Assembly (NCBI RefSeq): GCF_013403915.1
Contig: NZ_JABFDI010000011.1
Coordinates: forward strand, 80,468 to 144,467
DNA: 64,000 bases
Source of the DNA: Winogradskyella pacifica
GTDB lineage: Bacteria > Bacteroidota > Bacteroidia > Flavobacteriales > Flavobacteriaceae
Reading direction: 5' to 3'
Positions 42,775-51,517 of this stretch are shown here, piece by piece. The translations under genes were made by a program, and so were the position numbers. The number at the start of each line of letters is the position of its first letter. Position 1 is the stretch's first letter. The notes under the pieces were generated by a model, which ran no database searches, was not told the origin of the DNA, and worked only from the letters and a program-made list of their open reading frames with translations.

Positions 42775-44091
42775 TTATTTAATTTGTCTAATTAACATTC
42801 CAGAAGCTAAATTCTTTGCTTTTCCTTTAAAAAGTGTTTTACCTAACTCTTTTTCTTTTCCTTCAGAAGCACCGTAGCGATTATCCCAAACTTGTTTTTT
42901 ATCCACTTTAATAGATGCTATTTTCTTATAAGTGATATCGTTTGTTTCGCTGTCCCATATTTCTTCAAGTACTTCGAAGTTTTCACCGCCCTCTAAACCT
43001 TCTTTCATACCGATTTTAGAATAAATTTCACCATCTTCAATTATAATGGGAGATTTGGGTTTAAAAACGTCATGGTTTTTTTGAAGTTTGGCATAAACCT
43101 GATCTACATTCCTGATTGTAGATAATTCGATGATCTGTTCTTCTGTTCTTTTCTCCTTTAAAGAAAATGTGACTAGACTTGAAGCTTTTTCTGTACCAAT
43201 AAATTCAAAGTTAACATCCAATGAAGCAAAGGTTATATCTTCACCATTTCTTTTAGCCTTAATTATTTCCCCTAGTTCTGACCAGGTTTTTTCTGTCCAA
43301 TCTAAACGATATAACCATGCTGTTGTCCAAACAGAATATCCTTCTTTTGTTTTATTATATATTTTTTCAGAACCCTTTAATGCTAAATCCCTAGCTAAAC
43401 TTGACAATTCATTTGCTGCTGCATCTGTTGTTTGTTTGATGGCTAATGCAATTGGCTCATTAGAAACAAAATTCATTTTTGTAAAAACTACAAAAGTGTT
43501 TTTTATTAAATTCTTACCTGAATTCTGAAGCTCATTAATACCTCTAGTGGTTGTTTTTGCCTCAGCTATTTGTTGAGCACTTGCACTGTATGCACCTCTG
43601 TCTTGAATAAGTTTCATTGGGTTATAGTCTTCTTGATCAAATTGATCAAGATTAAACCACTTAGAAACTAATTCAAAAGGAAGTTTTTTTTCATTAATAA
43701 ATTTATCAATCTCATATTGTACTTCAGAATTATTGCTAATTGCGCCAGCGGTGGCATTAGATGCAGCTCCAGATAGCGCATTATTAATCATTTTATTAGT
43801 TTCACTTTTATTAATCCCAAGTGCCTCTCTTTCCTCATCTGTTAAAGTATAATCCGATCTGTCAAAAGAACTTAATTCAATCCTGTGATCATTGTATTTT
43901 TCTGGAAATGGCCAAGCTTCATAATTCTTAGTAACTAAATCTGAATTTTCAAAACTTTCTCCGACTACTAAAATATTATGAAGAGAGCTTCTTTGGTATT
44001 TTTTTTCTTCTATTTTACTTTTTTGAGCCGTAACTAATTGTATAGTGAACATTAAAATTGATAGAATAAAAATGTTTTTTTTGTTTTTCAT
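42775..44091 (-). CDS. Secreted protein heading the four-gene operon, unknown
   Basis: 438 residues; signal peptide (ends QLVTAQ). SFENSDLVTKNYEAWPFPEKYNDHRIEL, LTDEEREALGINKSETNKMINNALSG, then a helical segment TTTRGINELQNSGKNLIKNTFVVFTKM, a Tyr/Trp-rich part YSVWTTAWLYRLDWTEKTWSEL, DVNFEFIGTEKASSLVTFSLKEKRTEEQI and GEIYSKIGMKEGLEGGENFEVLEE near the end. The last block looks like a FlgT/CsgG-associated C-terminal beta domain but that is a loose resemblance. First gene of the operon, 91 bp after a -7 box at 44182-44189 (minus). Function unknown. Confidence 0.82.
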   Translation of the reverse strand: MKNKKNIFILSILMFTIQLVTAQKSKIEEKKYQRSSLHNILVVGESFENSDLVTKNYEAWPFPEKYNDHRIELSSFDRSDYTLTDEEREALGINKSETNKMINNALSGAASNATAGAISNNSEVQYEIDKFINEKKLPFELVSKWFNLDQFDQEDYNPMKLIQDRGAYSASAQQIAEAKTTTRGINELQNSGKNLIKNTFVVFTKMNFVSNEPIALAIKQTTDAAANELSSLARDLALKGSEKIYNKTKEGYSVWTTAWLYRLDWTEKTWSELGEIIKAKRNGEDITFASLDVNFEFIGTEKASSLVTFSLKEKRTEEQIIELSTIRNVDQVYAKLQKNHDVFKPKSPIIIEDGEIYSKIGMKEGLEGGENFEVLEEIWDSETNDITYKKIASIKVDKKQVWDNRYGASEGKEKELGKTLFKGKAKNLASGMLIRQIK

Positions 44092-44402
44092 TTTTGATTG
44101 TTTTTAATTATTTTTCTTTGGTTTTTTGTATGTGTAATAGTGAGAGTGGATTTTAATTTTTAGCTTAATTATTAAGCTTTACAAAGATAATTCGGCTTGT
44201 AAGGAATTATTTACGGTTTTCCATAATCGGATAATTATTATTTAATTTTTTATTGTAGATTGCTAGAATCCAGGTAGATATTTTTAAAAAAAAATGTTAT
44301 TGATATAAGCATTTTTTTAATCTCATTCTGAGATATAATTACAGGTTAAATTAATTTAACATTATTAATCTCCCCTTCTCACGTTCTTGTTCGTAGAATA
44401 AT
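44092..44402. other. Non-coding gap of 311 bases upstream of the operon
   Basis: Holds the minus-strand operon promoter box (44182-44189) and otherwise AT-rich sequence with several T and A runs. No second gene or terminator was found. The right end (about 44403-44413) meets the holA repeat with no matching sequence at the left copy. Confidence 0.55.
44182..44189 (-). promoter_or_regulatory. Bacteroidota -7 box (TATCTTTG on the minus strand)
   Basis: Exact TAnnTTTG match 91 bp upstream of the first operon gene, in the insert between the holA copies. Confidence 0.55.
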
Positions 44403-44873
44403 TTGACAATTGATAAGAAACTTAAGATTGTTCTACCTGCAGGTACTCAAATTACACCAGAGCACATAGAGGAAAATATTGGTATAAGTAAAGATTACAA
44501 TAATTTTGAATTACGTAAAGCTGTCGGTAGTAGAAATGCGATAAAGGCGCATCAAATTGCGAAGTATTTTGCCGAAAACCCAAAGGATAATCCTATTGTT
44601 GTTTCTGTTGCTTTGTTATTTGGCTTCTTTTCTCAATTATTACACCTTCATGGTATGTCTGATAAAAACCCTCGTAGTGTAGCTTCGGCATTAAAAGTGA
44701 ATCCTTATTTTGTGAATGAATATTTAGATGCTGCTCGTAATTACCCCATGAAAAAAGTAAGCTATATTATTGGTGTGCTTCGCGAAACAGATGTAAAAAG
44801 CAAAGGTGTAGGTGCTAATGCAATACCTCAAGGTGACTTGCTTAAGGAGTTGTTAGTTAAAATCTTAGGTTAA
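44403..44873 (+). pseudogene. holA: Duplicated 3' fragment of holA
   Basis: 156 codons (TTG 44403) encoding MTIDKK and then the C-terminal collar domain of delta, without its AAA+ domain. From 44414 to 44824 the DNA is identical to 39486-39896 (411 bp). The last 49 bp differ at seven positions (44825, 44834, 44861, 44864, 44867, 44870, 44873 against 39897, 39906, 39933, 39936, 39939, 39942, 39945) and every one is silent. It cannot work as a clamp loader on its own, so it is scored as a pseudogene fragment, although the reading frame is intact. Confidence 0.9.
44414..44873 (+). repeat. Right copy of the 460-bp direct repeat
   Basis: Second copy; sequence just upstream of it (44403-44413) does not match the left copy, so the repeat begins sharply at 44414. 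Confidence 0.95.
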
Positions 44874-44952
44874 TTTTTTTTATGGTCTATAATTGATTTG
44901 GCTTTTATTACAGGTGAATTACGAGCTACAATTTAGTACTTATTTTTTCTGA

Positions 44953-46029
44953 TTACTTTAAGTATTTGCTTGTTAGTTGTTTCATTTTAACTTTCAAATA
45001 ATTAGAGGCTCTGCGTTCATAAAATTCACTTAAAATATATGATATCAGAATCATAAGAAAAGTTGTCGAAATTACCACGACATATTTATTCGTGTCATTT
45101 CCTAAATTATCGAAAATAATGTATCCAATTTTTTGATGAATTAAATAAAGAGGATAGGTCAACATTCCAATTTTTATAAATTTTGAAGAATTGAGACTTT
45201 TCAGTTTACCACAGGCCACAAGTAATATGAGTAAGTAAAATAGAACAATGATGCTGCAAGCAATTAGCGGAGAGAATTCAATATTAAAATGATTTGCTTT
45301 TTTAGCCGTTTCAGTTATAGTATGTTGTATTGATGCAAATAGTGCAATGGATAATAATAAAGCATATTTTATATTTAATTTACTTTTATAAATCTGATAT
45401 AAAATCATGCCTGCAATAAAGTAAGAGCTCCAGTCTAAAATAAAAAGCGATTTACCAATTCTAAAGATAGGGAGTTCACTAAAGTAGAGATATAATACCG
45501 ACAGCGTCAGCCATGCATATATTAAATAATCTAATTTTATTGATTTAAATTTATTCAAAAATAGAAAAGAGCCAATGATGAAAATATAGAATTTCATTTC
45601 TATAAAGAGCGTCCAATAAACTCCATCAATACTTTCAACTCCAAGGTAATTATGAAACATGGAAAGGTTGAAGATAAACTGCCCTAATTCTGCTGTAAAT
45701 CTAGGAAATCCAAATAAAAGGATTACAACGAAAGTTATTAAAACACATATCCAATAAATGGGGTATAATCGTGATAGTCTTGAAATTATAAATGAGATTA
45801 ACGATCTATCTTTGATCGACAATGAGATCACAAACCCACTAATAATGAAGAATATATTTATACCTAGAAAACCATATTTAAAGTAATCACTAATTTCACT
45901 AAAGTCTAAATCAGATAAATTATCTGCCGCATAGCCTCTAAAAAAATAATGATAAAGAACAACAATTAAAGCCGCAAAAAACCGAAACAAGTCTAGTTGA
46001 TAAATTCTATTTTTTGATTTTATGGACAC
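44953..46029 (-). CDS. Acyltransferase family 3 membrane protein (OafA-like)
   Basis: 358 residues with about ten membrane helices. Start pattern IYQLDLFRFFAALIVVLYHYFFRGY (~10-35) with the His-containing LYHYFF of acyltransferase 3, then GFVISLSI (about 65), YPIYWICVLITF and the ISPLxACSIIVLFYLLIL-type C-terminal helices. Such enzymes O-acetylate or succinylate surface glycans. No glycan cluster adjoins, so the acceptor is unknown. Downstream of the holA fragment on the opposite strand. Confidence 0.9.
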   Translation of the reverse strand: MSIKSKNRIYQLDLFRFFAALIVVLYHYFFRGYAADNLSDLDFSEISDYFKYGFLGINIFFIISGFVISLSIKDRSLISFIISRLSRLYPIYWICVLITFVVILLFGFPRFTAELGQFIFNLSMFHNYLGVESIDGVYWTLFIEMKFYIFIIGSFLFLNKFKSIKLDYLIYAWLTLSVLYLYFSELPIFRIGKSLFILDWSSYFIAGMILYQIYKSKLNIKYALLLSIALFASIQHTITETAKKANHFNIEFSPLIACSIIVLFYLLILLVACGKLKSLNSSKFIKIGMLTYPLYLIHQKIGYIIFDNLGNDTNKYVVVISTTFLMILISYILSEFYERRASNYLKVKMKQLTSKYLK

Positions 46030-46159
46030 TATCTAAATGTTTAATAGCGCATAAATACAAATTATAAATTTCCCAAAGTTACATTCCAAGATTTTTTTTA
46101 AACGGCAATTTTGTTATTCTTTATCATTTTTAAATACCTGAACTAAGAAATAAGTCTAA

Positions 46160-48310
46160 CTATTTAGTCTCAGGAACAGGAAATCCACGATCTTTCATTA
46201 AGGCTTCAATCTTAGCATCACGTCCTCTAAATTTTCTATAAGCTTCTGCAGGATCCATAGCGTTACGAGGTGCAAACAAATACTTCACTAATTTATCAGC
46301 AACTGTTTCGTCATAAAAACCACCTTCAGATTCTCTAAACGCTTCAGAAGCATCACTTGTTAAGACATCTGCCCACATGTAACCATAATAAGCGGTTGCA
46401 TAGCTTTCTCCAGAGAAAACGTGTCCAAATTGTGGTGTTCTGTGACGCATCGGTAATTCTTTTGGCATACCCAATTCATCTAAGGTTTCACGTTCAAATT
46501 TATCAATGTCAATATCTGTTGGGTCTGCTAAATGTAATTTCATATCAATTAAAGCAGAAGCTAAATATTCTGTGGTTCCAAAACCTTGATTAAATGTAGA
46601 AGCGTTCTTTATTTTCTCAACTAATGCAGCAGGAATTGGCTCACCTGTTTTATAATGTACTAAAAATTGATTAATGACTTTATCTGTAGATAACCAACGC
46701 TCTAATAATTGCGACTGGAATTCCGTGTAATCTCTAACTCCTCCATTTAGTGTTGGGTATTTTACATCGGCAGAGAAGAAGTGAAGGGCATGGCCAAACT
46801 CATGAAAAAATGTCGTTGCATCATCCCAAGATACTAAGACAGCTTCTCCTGGCGCTGGTTTTACAAAGTTAGAATTGTTAGAGGCTAAAACATTTTTCTC
46901 TCCTTCAAAAGAATCAGAACTTCTATAAGTGGTTGCCCATGCACCAGAACGTTTACCTTGGCGTGCAAACGGATCTAAATACCATAAGCCAATATGTTTT
47001 CCGGAATCTTTGTCGGTCACTTCCCAAACCTTTACATCCTCATGAAACACAGGGACAGAGCCTTCTGCAACTGGTGTGAATTTATAATTAAACAATTCGC
47101 CAGCCGTAAAGAACATAGCTTCTGTTAGTTTGTCTAATTGTAGATATTGCTTCACTTCGTCACTATCCAAATCGTATTTCTTTTTACGTACTTTCTCTGC
47201 GTAGTATCTATAATCCCATGGTTCTATAGTAATGTTGTCGCCAAGTTCGTTAGCTACTGTTTGCATATCTGCAACTTCTTCTTTTACTCTGGCAGTTGCA
47301 GCAGGCCAAACAGCCATCATTAAATCCATGGCGTTTTCTGGTGTTTTTGCCATACGATCTTGCAATCTCCATTCTGCATAATTGTCATATCCCATTAAAC
47401 CGACACGTTCTTTACGTAGTTTTAATATTTCAGCAATGATTTTATTATTGTCATATTCATCTCCATTGTCTCCTCTAGAATAATAGTTTTCCCAAACTTG
47501 CTTACGTAATTCGCGTTCTGTAGAGTAGGTGAGGAACGGATCCATTGATGAGCGTGTGTTGGTAATAGCATATTTTCCATCTTCCCCTTTATCTGTTGCT
47601 ATTTTTGCAGCCGATTTTATAAAACCATCTGCCAAACCACCTAATTGGTCTTCGTTTAAATAGGTGATATAATTTTCTTCATCATGTAATACATTATTTG
47701 CAAAATCGGTATAAAGTGTAGATAATTCTTTGTTGATTTCAGCATAACGCTTTTTCTTTTCAGCATTGAGGTTGGCGCCATTCATTTCAAACTGCTTGTA
47801 GGTTAAATCTACCACACGCTGTGCTTGTGCTTCTAATGGTGTTTTTTGAGACGCATCATAAACGGTTTTTATACGTTGGAATAATTTTTCGTTCTGAGAA
47901 ATTTCTGATCTAAAATCTGAAAGTTTTGGTGCTAACTCGGCTTGTACCGTTCTGAATTCTGGTGAAGACACATTACTTCCCATAATACCATAATAAGCAA
48001 AGACGCGACTTAGCTCTTTCCCTGCACTTTCCATAGCCACAATAGTATTTTCAAAAGTTGCAGGTTCAGGATTATTAGCAATAGCTTCAATCTCAGTAAG
48101 ATTACGTTTCATAGCTTCTTCCATTGCTGGTTTTATAGCTTCGACTGAAACTTTATCAAAAGCAGGAACACCGTTGTAAGGTCCTGTCCATTCTTGGATT
48201 AATACATTATCACTCATGGTTTTTTCGGGAGTTTTAGTGGTGTCTTCGTTACAACTCGAAAAAAGTACAATACTACAAATTAAGGTAGCTTTAATTGATT
48301 TAGATATCAT
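46160..48310 (-). CDS. M3-family metallopeptidase lipoprotein (Dcp/OpdA-like)
   Basis: 716 residues. Lipoprotein signal (MISKSIKATLICSIVLFSSC, lipid Cys about residue 20), then the all-helical M3 fold; zinc site FFHEFGHALHFF near residue 500 (HExxH, with the third Glu in the following helix around TEFQSQLLERW). Typical end YRKFRGRDAKIEALMKDRGF. It is most like peptidyl-dipeptidase Dcp, which removes C-terminal dipeptides; the lipoprotein form would work in the periplasm or at the outer membrane. Full length, no missing motifs. Confidence 0.93.
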   Translation of the reverse strand: MISKSIKATLICSIVLFSSCNEDTTKTPEKTMSDNVLIQEWTGPYNGVPAFDKVSVEAIKPAMEEAMKRNLTEIEAIANNPEPATFENTIVAMESAGKELSRVFAYYGIMGSNVSSPEFRTVQAELAPKLSDFRSEISQNEKLFQRIKTVYDASQKTPLEAQAQRVVDLTYKQFEMNGANLNAEKKKRYAEINKELSTLYTDFANNVLHDEENYITYLNEDQLGGLADGFIKSAAKIATDKGEDGKYAITNTRSSMDPFLTYSTERELRKQVWENYYSRGDNGDEYDNNKIIAEILKLRKERVGLMGYDNYAEWRLQDRMAKTPENAMDLMMAVWPAATARVKEEVADMQTVANELGDNITIEPWDYRYYAEKVRKKKYDLDSDEVKQYLQLDKLTEAMFFTAGELFNYKFTPVAEGSVPVFHEDVKVWEVTDKDSGKHIGLWYLDPFARQGKRSGAWATTYRSSDSFEGEKNVLASNNSNFVKPAPGEAVLVSWDDATTFFHEFGHALHFFSADVKYPTLNGGVRDYTEFQSQLLERWLSTDKVINQFLVHYKTGEPIPAALVEKIKNASTFNQGFGTTEYLASALIDMKLHLADPTDIDIDKFERETLDELGMPKELPMRHRTPQFGHVFSGESYATAYYGYMWADVLTSDASEAFRESEGGFYDETVADKLVKYLFAPRNAMDPAEAYRKFRGRDAKIEALMKDRGFPVPETK

Positions 48311-48479
48311 AATTGGTGGTTTTTATAAGGAAAACAAGGTACTGAAAATAGGGAGGATATTTCTTAAATATTTTATAATTCTTAAGGCAAGTTACACAGC
48401 GATTAAAAGTGTTTTAAAGAATAGGATTATAAATTATTAGTTATAAAAACGGACACATCTGTTATCTTTTATATTGAAG

Positions 48480-49053
48480 CTTTACGGCTTTTGCGTCTTA
48501 GCGGAAAAAATTACACTGAGATTCACGGAGTACTTACAGCGACTCAAAGAGAAAAAGGTTAGGACAACTTTCATGAATCATTTCATATAAAAAGTTTACG
48601 CTCCAGTTTTCTTTTACTTTGTAACTTTTTTTGCTTTGGAAATTTGTCGTTTTGTGACTTTGCGGCTTTTGCGTCTTAGCGAGAAAAAATTACACTGAGA
48701 TTCACGGAGTGCTCACAGAGACTCACAGAGAAAAAAGGTTGGTACGACTTTCACTAATCATTTTATATAAAAAATATACGTTCTATTAATCTTTTACTTT
48801 GAAACTTTTTATGCTTTGCAACTTTGTCGCTTTGTCGCTTTGTCGCTTTGTCGCTTTGTCGTTTTGTGACTTTACGGCTTTTACGTCTTAGCGAGAAAAA
48901 ATAACACTGAGATTCACGGAGTGCTCACAGAGACTCACAGAGAAAAAAGGTTGGTACGACTTTCATGAATCATTTCATATAAAAAGTGTACGCTCCAGTT
49001 TTTTTTACTTTGAAACTTTTTTTGCTTTGCAACTTTGCAACTTTGCAACTTTG
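48480..49053. repeat. Three tandem copies of a ~180-bp intergenic repeat with nested short repeats
   Basis: Copies begin with CTTTrCGGCTTTT at 48480, 48658 and 48870 (periods 178 and 212). Shared blocks in each: GCGTCTTAGCG or ACGTCTTAGCG, ACACTGAGATTCACGGAGT, CAGAGACTCACAGAGAAAA and ATCATTTCATATAAAA-like text. Copy 2 ends in CTTTGTCG repeated four to five times and copy 3 in CAACTTTG repeated three times, which explains the different periods. No gene is seen; the region fills most of the 743-base gap between the M3 peptidase and the cyclophilin lipoprotein. Confidence 0.9.
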
Positions 49054-49767
49054 TTACTCAATCAACTCCACCTTTCTAATATAAACATTACTTAAAGGCC
49101 AATCTCCATCATCTGTTTTAACAGCGTTAATTTTATCTACGACATCCATTCCTTTGGTGACTTCACCAAAAACAGTATAATCTCCATCTAAATAATCAGC
49201 TCCTCCGTTACGTTGAATGATAAAAAACTGAAAAGGAGAGGCTAGCTTGTAGGCATTTTCAATTTCACTACTTGGCATAGAAACGGCTCCACGTTTATGA
49301 GTGTAACCCCTTTTGGTGTCTGGAGGTAATAAGTAATGACCAATTTTCTGTCGTCTTTCGGCAATATTATAATCGTCGCTACTGCCGCCTTGAATTACAA
49401 AGTCTTTGACGACTCTATAAAACAGTGTGCCATTAAAATATTGGCGTTTGGTTAGGTAAACGAAATTGGCTCTATGGAATTTGGTTTTATCATACAGCTG
49501 AATTTCTATAATTCCGAAATCAGTGGTTATTCTCACCTTATCTTCTTTGTTTTCCTTTTCGTATTCTAAAAAGAATTCCATCGCATTGTTATCTGTAAGT
49601 AATGGGAACTCTGATGTGGTTGTCTCTTTAGTTTCAACTTTTGGTTTCGATTTAATAGAATCTTTTACAACTGTTGTATTTGTTTTTTTTGAAGTTTGTT
49701 TATCTTCACAACTCAGAAGTAATAATCCAAATCCAATAATCATTGGAAACACTAATTGAAATCTCAT
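49054..49767 (-). CDS. Cyclophilin-type peptidyl-prolyl isomerase lipoprotein
   Basis: 237 residues; lipoprotein signal (GFGLLLLSC, Cys near 20), a ~50-residue linker, then the cyclophilin domain from ~75: TTDFGIIEIQLYDKTKFHRANFVYLTKRQYFNGTLFYRVVKDFVIQGG (Arg in FYRVV), FFIIQRNGGADYLDGDYTVFGEVTKGMDVVDKI. A cis-trans proline isomerase acting in the envelope on folding outer-membrane or periplasmic proteins. The ATG is only 2 bp from the ATG of the divergent NUDIX gene, so the promoters of the two genes must overlap coding sequence. Confidence 0.9.
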   Translation of the reverse strand: MRFQLVFPMIIGFGLLLLSCEDKQTSKKTNTTVVKDSIKSKPKVETKETTTSEFPLLTDNNAMEFFLEYEKENKEDKVRITTDFGIIEIQLYDKTKFHRANFVYLTKRQYFNGTLFYRVVKDFVIQGGSSDDYNIAERRQKIGHYLLPPDTKRGYTHKRGAVSMPSSEIENAYKLASPFQFFIIQRNGGADYLDGDYTVFGEVTKGMDVVDKINAVKTDDGDWPLSNVYIRKVELIE

Positions 49768-49769
49768 AA

Positions 49770-50414
49770 ATGCTTTTTAATACGTTTTTAGAATCTGTAG
49801 TAAAAATAAAACATCTTGAGCTTTCAGGCGAAGACTCTCATGCAAAAATGTCTCCTCCTTATCGATTAGAATTGGCAAAAAAAGTAAGAGAGAAGTCTAA
49901 AACTGCTAGAAAGGCTGGGGTTATGGCTTTGTTTTATCCCAATACGAATGACGAAACCTATCTCGTTCTTATTCTCCGCAAAACGTATAAAGGAGTACAT
50001 TCTGCCCAAGTCGGTTTTCCTGGAGGAAAATATGAAGATGAAGATGATAATGATTTAATGATCACTGCTATTAGAGAGACGGAAGAAGAGATTGGTGTTA
50101 ACCGAATTCATATAGATGTTTTAAAAAAAATGTCACCATTATACATTCCTCCGAGTAATTTTATGGTGCATCCTTACATTGGGATTTCAAAAGAATATTT
50201 AATTTTCACCAAACAAGATGAAGAAGTAGAAGCGATTATTGAAGTAAAGTTGAGTGATTTTTTAAGTGATAACAAAATATTAACCACCACAGTACCAACA
50301 TCTTTTGATGAAGCGGTAGAGGTACCAGCTTTTAATTTTAATGGCCATATTGTTTGGGGTGCAACCGCAATGATGCTGGGAGAAATAAAAGACTTGTTAA
50401 AACAAGTTTTATAA
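49770..50414 (+). CDS. NUDIX hydrolase, CoA pyrophosphatase-like
   Basis: 214 residues, the size of CoA-pyrophosphatase NUDIX proteins (NudL/CoAse). N-terminal PPYRLELAKKVREKSK then AGVMALFYP, LVLILRKTYKGVHSAQVGFPGGKYE (the CoAse-type QVGFPGG box), and the NUDIX box ending TAIRETEEEIG, about residues 90-112. It would hydrolyse CoA or related nucleoside diphosphate derivatives. The start is 2 bp from the divergent cyclophilin gene and next to plsC-like gene (48 bp). Confidence 0.92.
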   Translation: MLFNTFLESVVKIKHLELSGEDSHAKMSPPYRLELAKKVREKSKTARKAGVMALFYPNTNDETYLVLILRKTYKGVHSAQVGFPGGKYEDEDDNDLMITAIRETEEEIGVNRIHIDVLKKMSPLYIPPSNFMVHPYIGISKEYLIFTKQDEEVEAIIEVKLSDFLSDNKILTTTVPTSFDEAVEVPAFNFNGHIVWGATAMMLGEIKDLLKQVL

Positions 50415-50428
50415 TTTAACTTAATGGT

Positions 50429-50436
50429 TACATTTG
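50429..50436 (+). promoter_or_regulatory. Bacteroidota -7 box (TACATTTG)
   Basis: Exact TAnnTTTG match 26 bp before the ATG of the PlsC-like gene. Confidence 0.6.
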
Positions 50437-50462
50437 TAATTGACAAAATTTGAAAATTTACT

Positions 50463-51263
50463 ATGGGATTATTTAAAAGAAATCCTTTTGGACATATACT
50501 TTGGGTTAAAAAATGGTTGATTAGAATCTTAGGTGCCTTAACGCATCGTCGTTTTAGAGGATTCAATGAATTACAGATCGAAGGTTCAGAAATTATTAAA
50601 AATCTTCCGGACAATAACGTCTTATTCATTTCTAACCATCAAACCTATTTTGCAGATGTAATTGCAATGTTTCATGTGTTTAATGCAAGTTTAAGTAATC
50701 GTGATGATTCTATTAAGAATATAGGATATCTATGGAATCCTAAACTTAATGTGTACTATGTAGCAGCGAAAGAAACTATGAAATCCGGACTTTTACCAAA
50801 AGTCTTGGCTTATGTAGGTTCTATAAGTATAGAGCGTACATGGAGATCTCAGGGTAAGGATGTCAATCGCCAAGTAAAAATGAGTGATATTTCTAGTATT
50901 GGAAAAGCTTTAGACGATGGCTGGGTTATTACATTTCCGCAAGGAACAACTACACCATTTAAACCGATAAGAAAAGGAACGGCTCACATTATAAAGCGCT
51001 ACAAACCTATTGTTATACCAATTGTTATTGATGGTTTTAGACGTTCGTTTGATAAAAAAGGGCTACGTGTTAAAAAGAAAAATATATTTCAATCTTTTGA
51101 AATAAAAGCTCCTTTAGAAATTGATTATGAGAATGAATCTATTGATTCTATCGTTGAAAAAATTGAATATGCTATTGAGCAACACCCTTCGTTTTTAAAA
51201 GTAATTCCGCAAGATGTACTTGAGGAAAATGAGCGTTTAAATAAGGAATTGCGAGATATGTAG
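50463..51263 (+). CDS. 1-Acyl-sn-glycerol-3-phosphate acyltransferase-like protein (PlsC family)
   Basis: 266 residues. The H-x4-D catalytic motif ISNHQTYFAD is near residue 59, KETMKSGLLPKVLAYVGSISIERTWRS near 105-130, the EGT-like FPQGTTTPFKP near 160-170 and the PIVIPIVIDGF block near 185-195. A membrane-associated acyl transfer to lysophosphatidate or a related lipid. FPQG in place of FPEG is a small departure from the common motif. Followed by a strong terminator. Confidence 0.9.
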   Translation: MGLFKRNPFGHILWVKKWLIRILGALTHRRFRGFNELQIEGSEIIKNLPDNNVLFISNHQTYFADVIAMFHVFNASLSNRDDSIKNIGYLWNPKLNVYYVAAKETMKSGLLPKVLAYVGSISIERTWRSQGKDVNRQVKMSDISSIGKALDDGWVITFPQGTTTPFKPIRKGTAHIIKRYKPIVIPIVIDGFRRSFDKKGLRVKKKNIFQSFEIKAPLEIDYENESIDSIVEKIEYAIEQHPSFLKVIPQDVLEENERLNKELRDM

Positions 51264-51437
51264 ATTTTAGTCTTCATAAAATTCCATCGTATGGTTCAAA
51301 AGAGTAAAGCTTTCAATTAGGATAGATACTTATCCTTTGTAATCTTTGAGTCGTCATAATGAGCATTACGAGTTATGTAAATCTTATCTATAGAGCACTA
51401 TAATTGAGCTATACGTTTTAGATTTTAAGGCGTGGAG

Positions 51438-51485
51438 AAAAACTGAGTTCATAATCACAATGGGTTATGAACTCAGTTTTTTATT
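51438..51485. terminator. Bidirectional terminator between the PlsC-like gene and the sigma/membrane pair
   Basis: Stem AAAAACTGAGTTCATAA (51438-51454) / TTATGAACTCAGTTTTT (51465-51481), with a 10-base loop; A run on the left and T run on the right. Confidence 0.9.
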
Positions 51486-51517
51486 ATAGAAAGTTGCTTC
51501 GTAAATCTTAAAACACC

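Noticed and set aside
39946..44413. Transposon or prophage insertion
   Set aside because: No transposase, integrase, terminal inverted repeats or short target duplication; the flanking repeats are 460 bp of holA, which fits homologous recombination.
44403..44873. An independent gene of 156 residues
   Set aside because: It is an N-terminally truncated copy of the delta subunit lacking the AAA+ domain, with 411 bases identical to holA; the intact frame follows from recent duplication.
48480..49053. CRISPR array
   Set aside because: Periods are 178 and 212 bases with diverged copies and no short, even spacers; no cas genes nearby.
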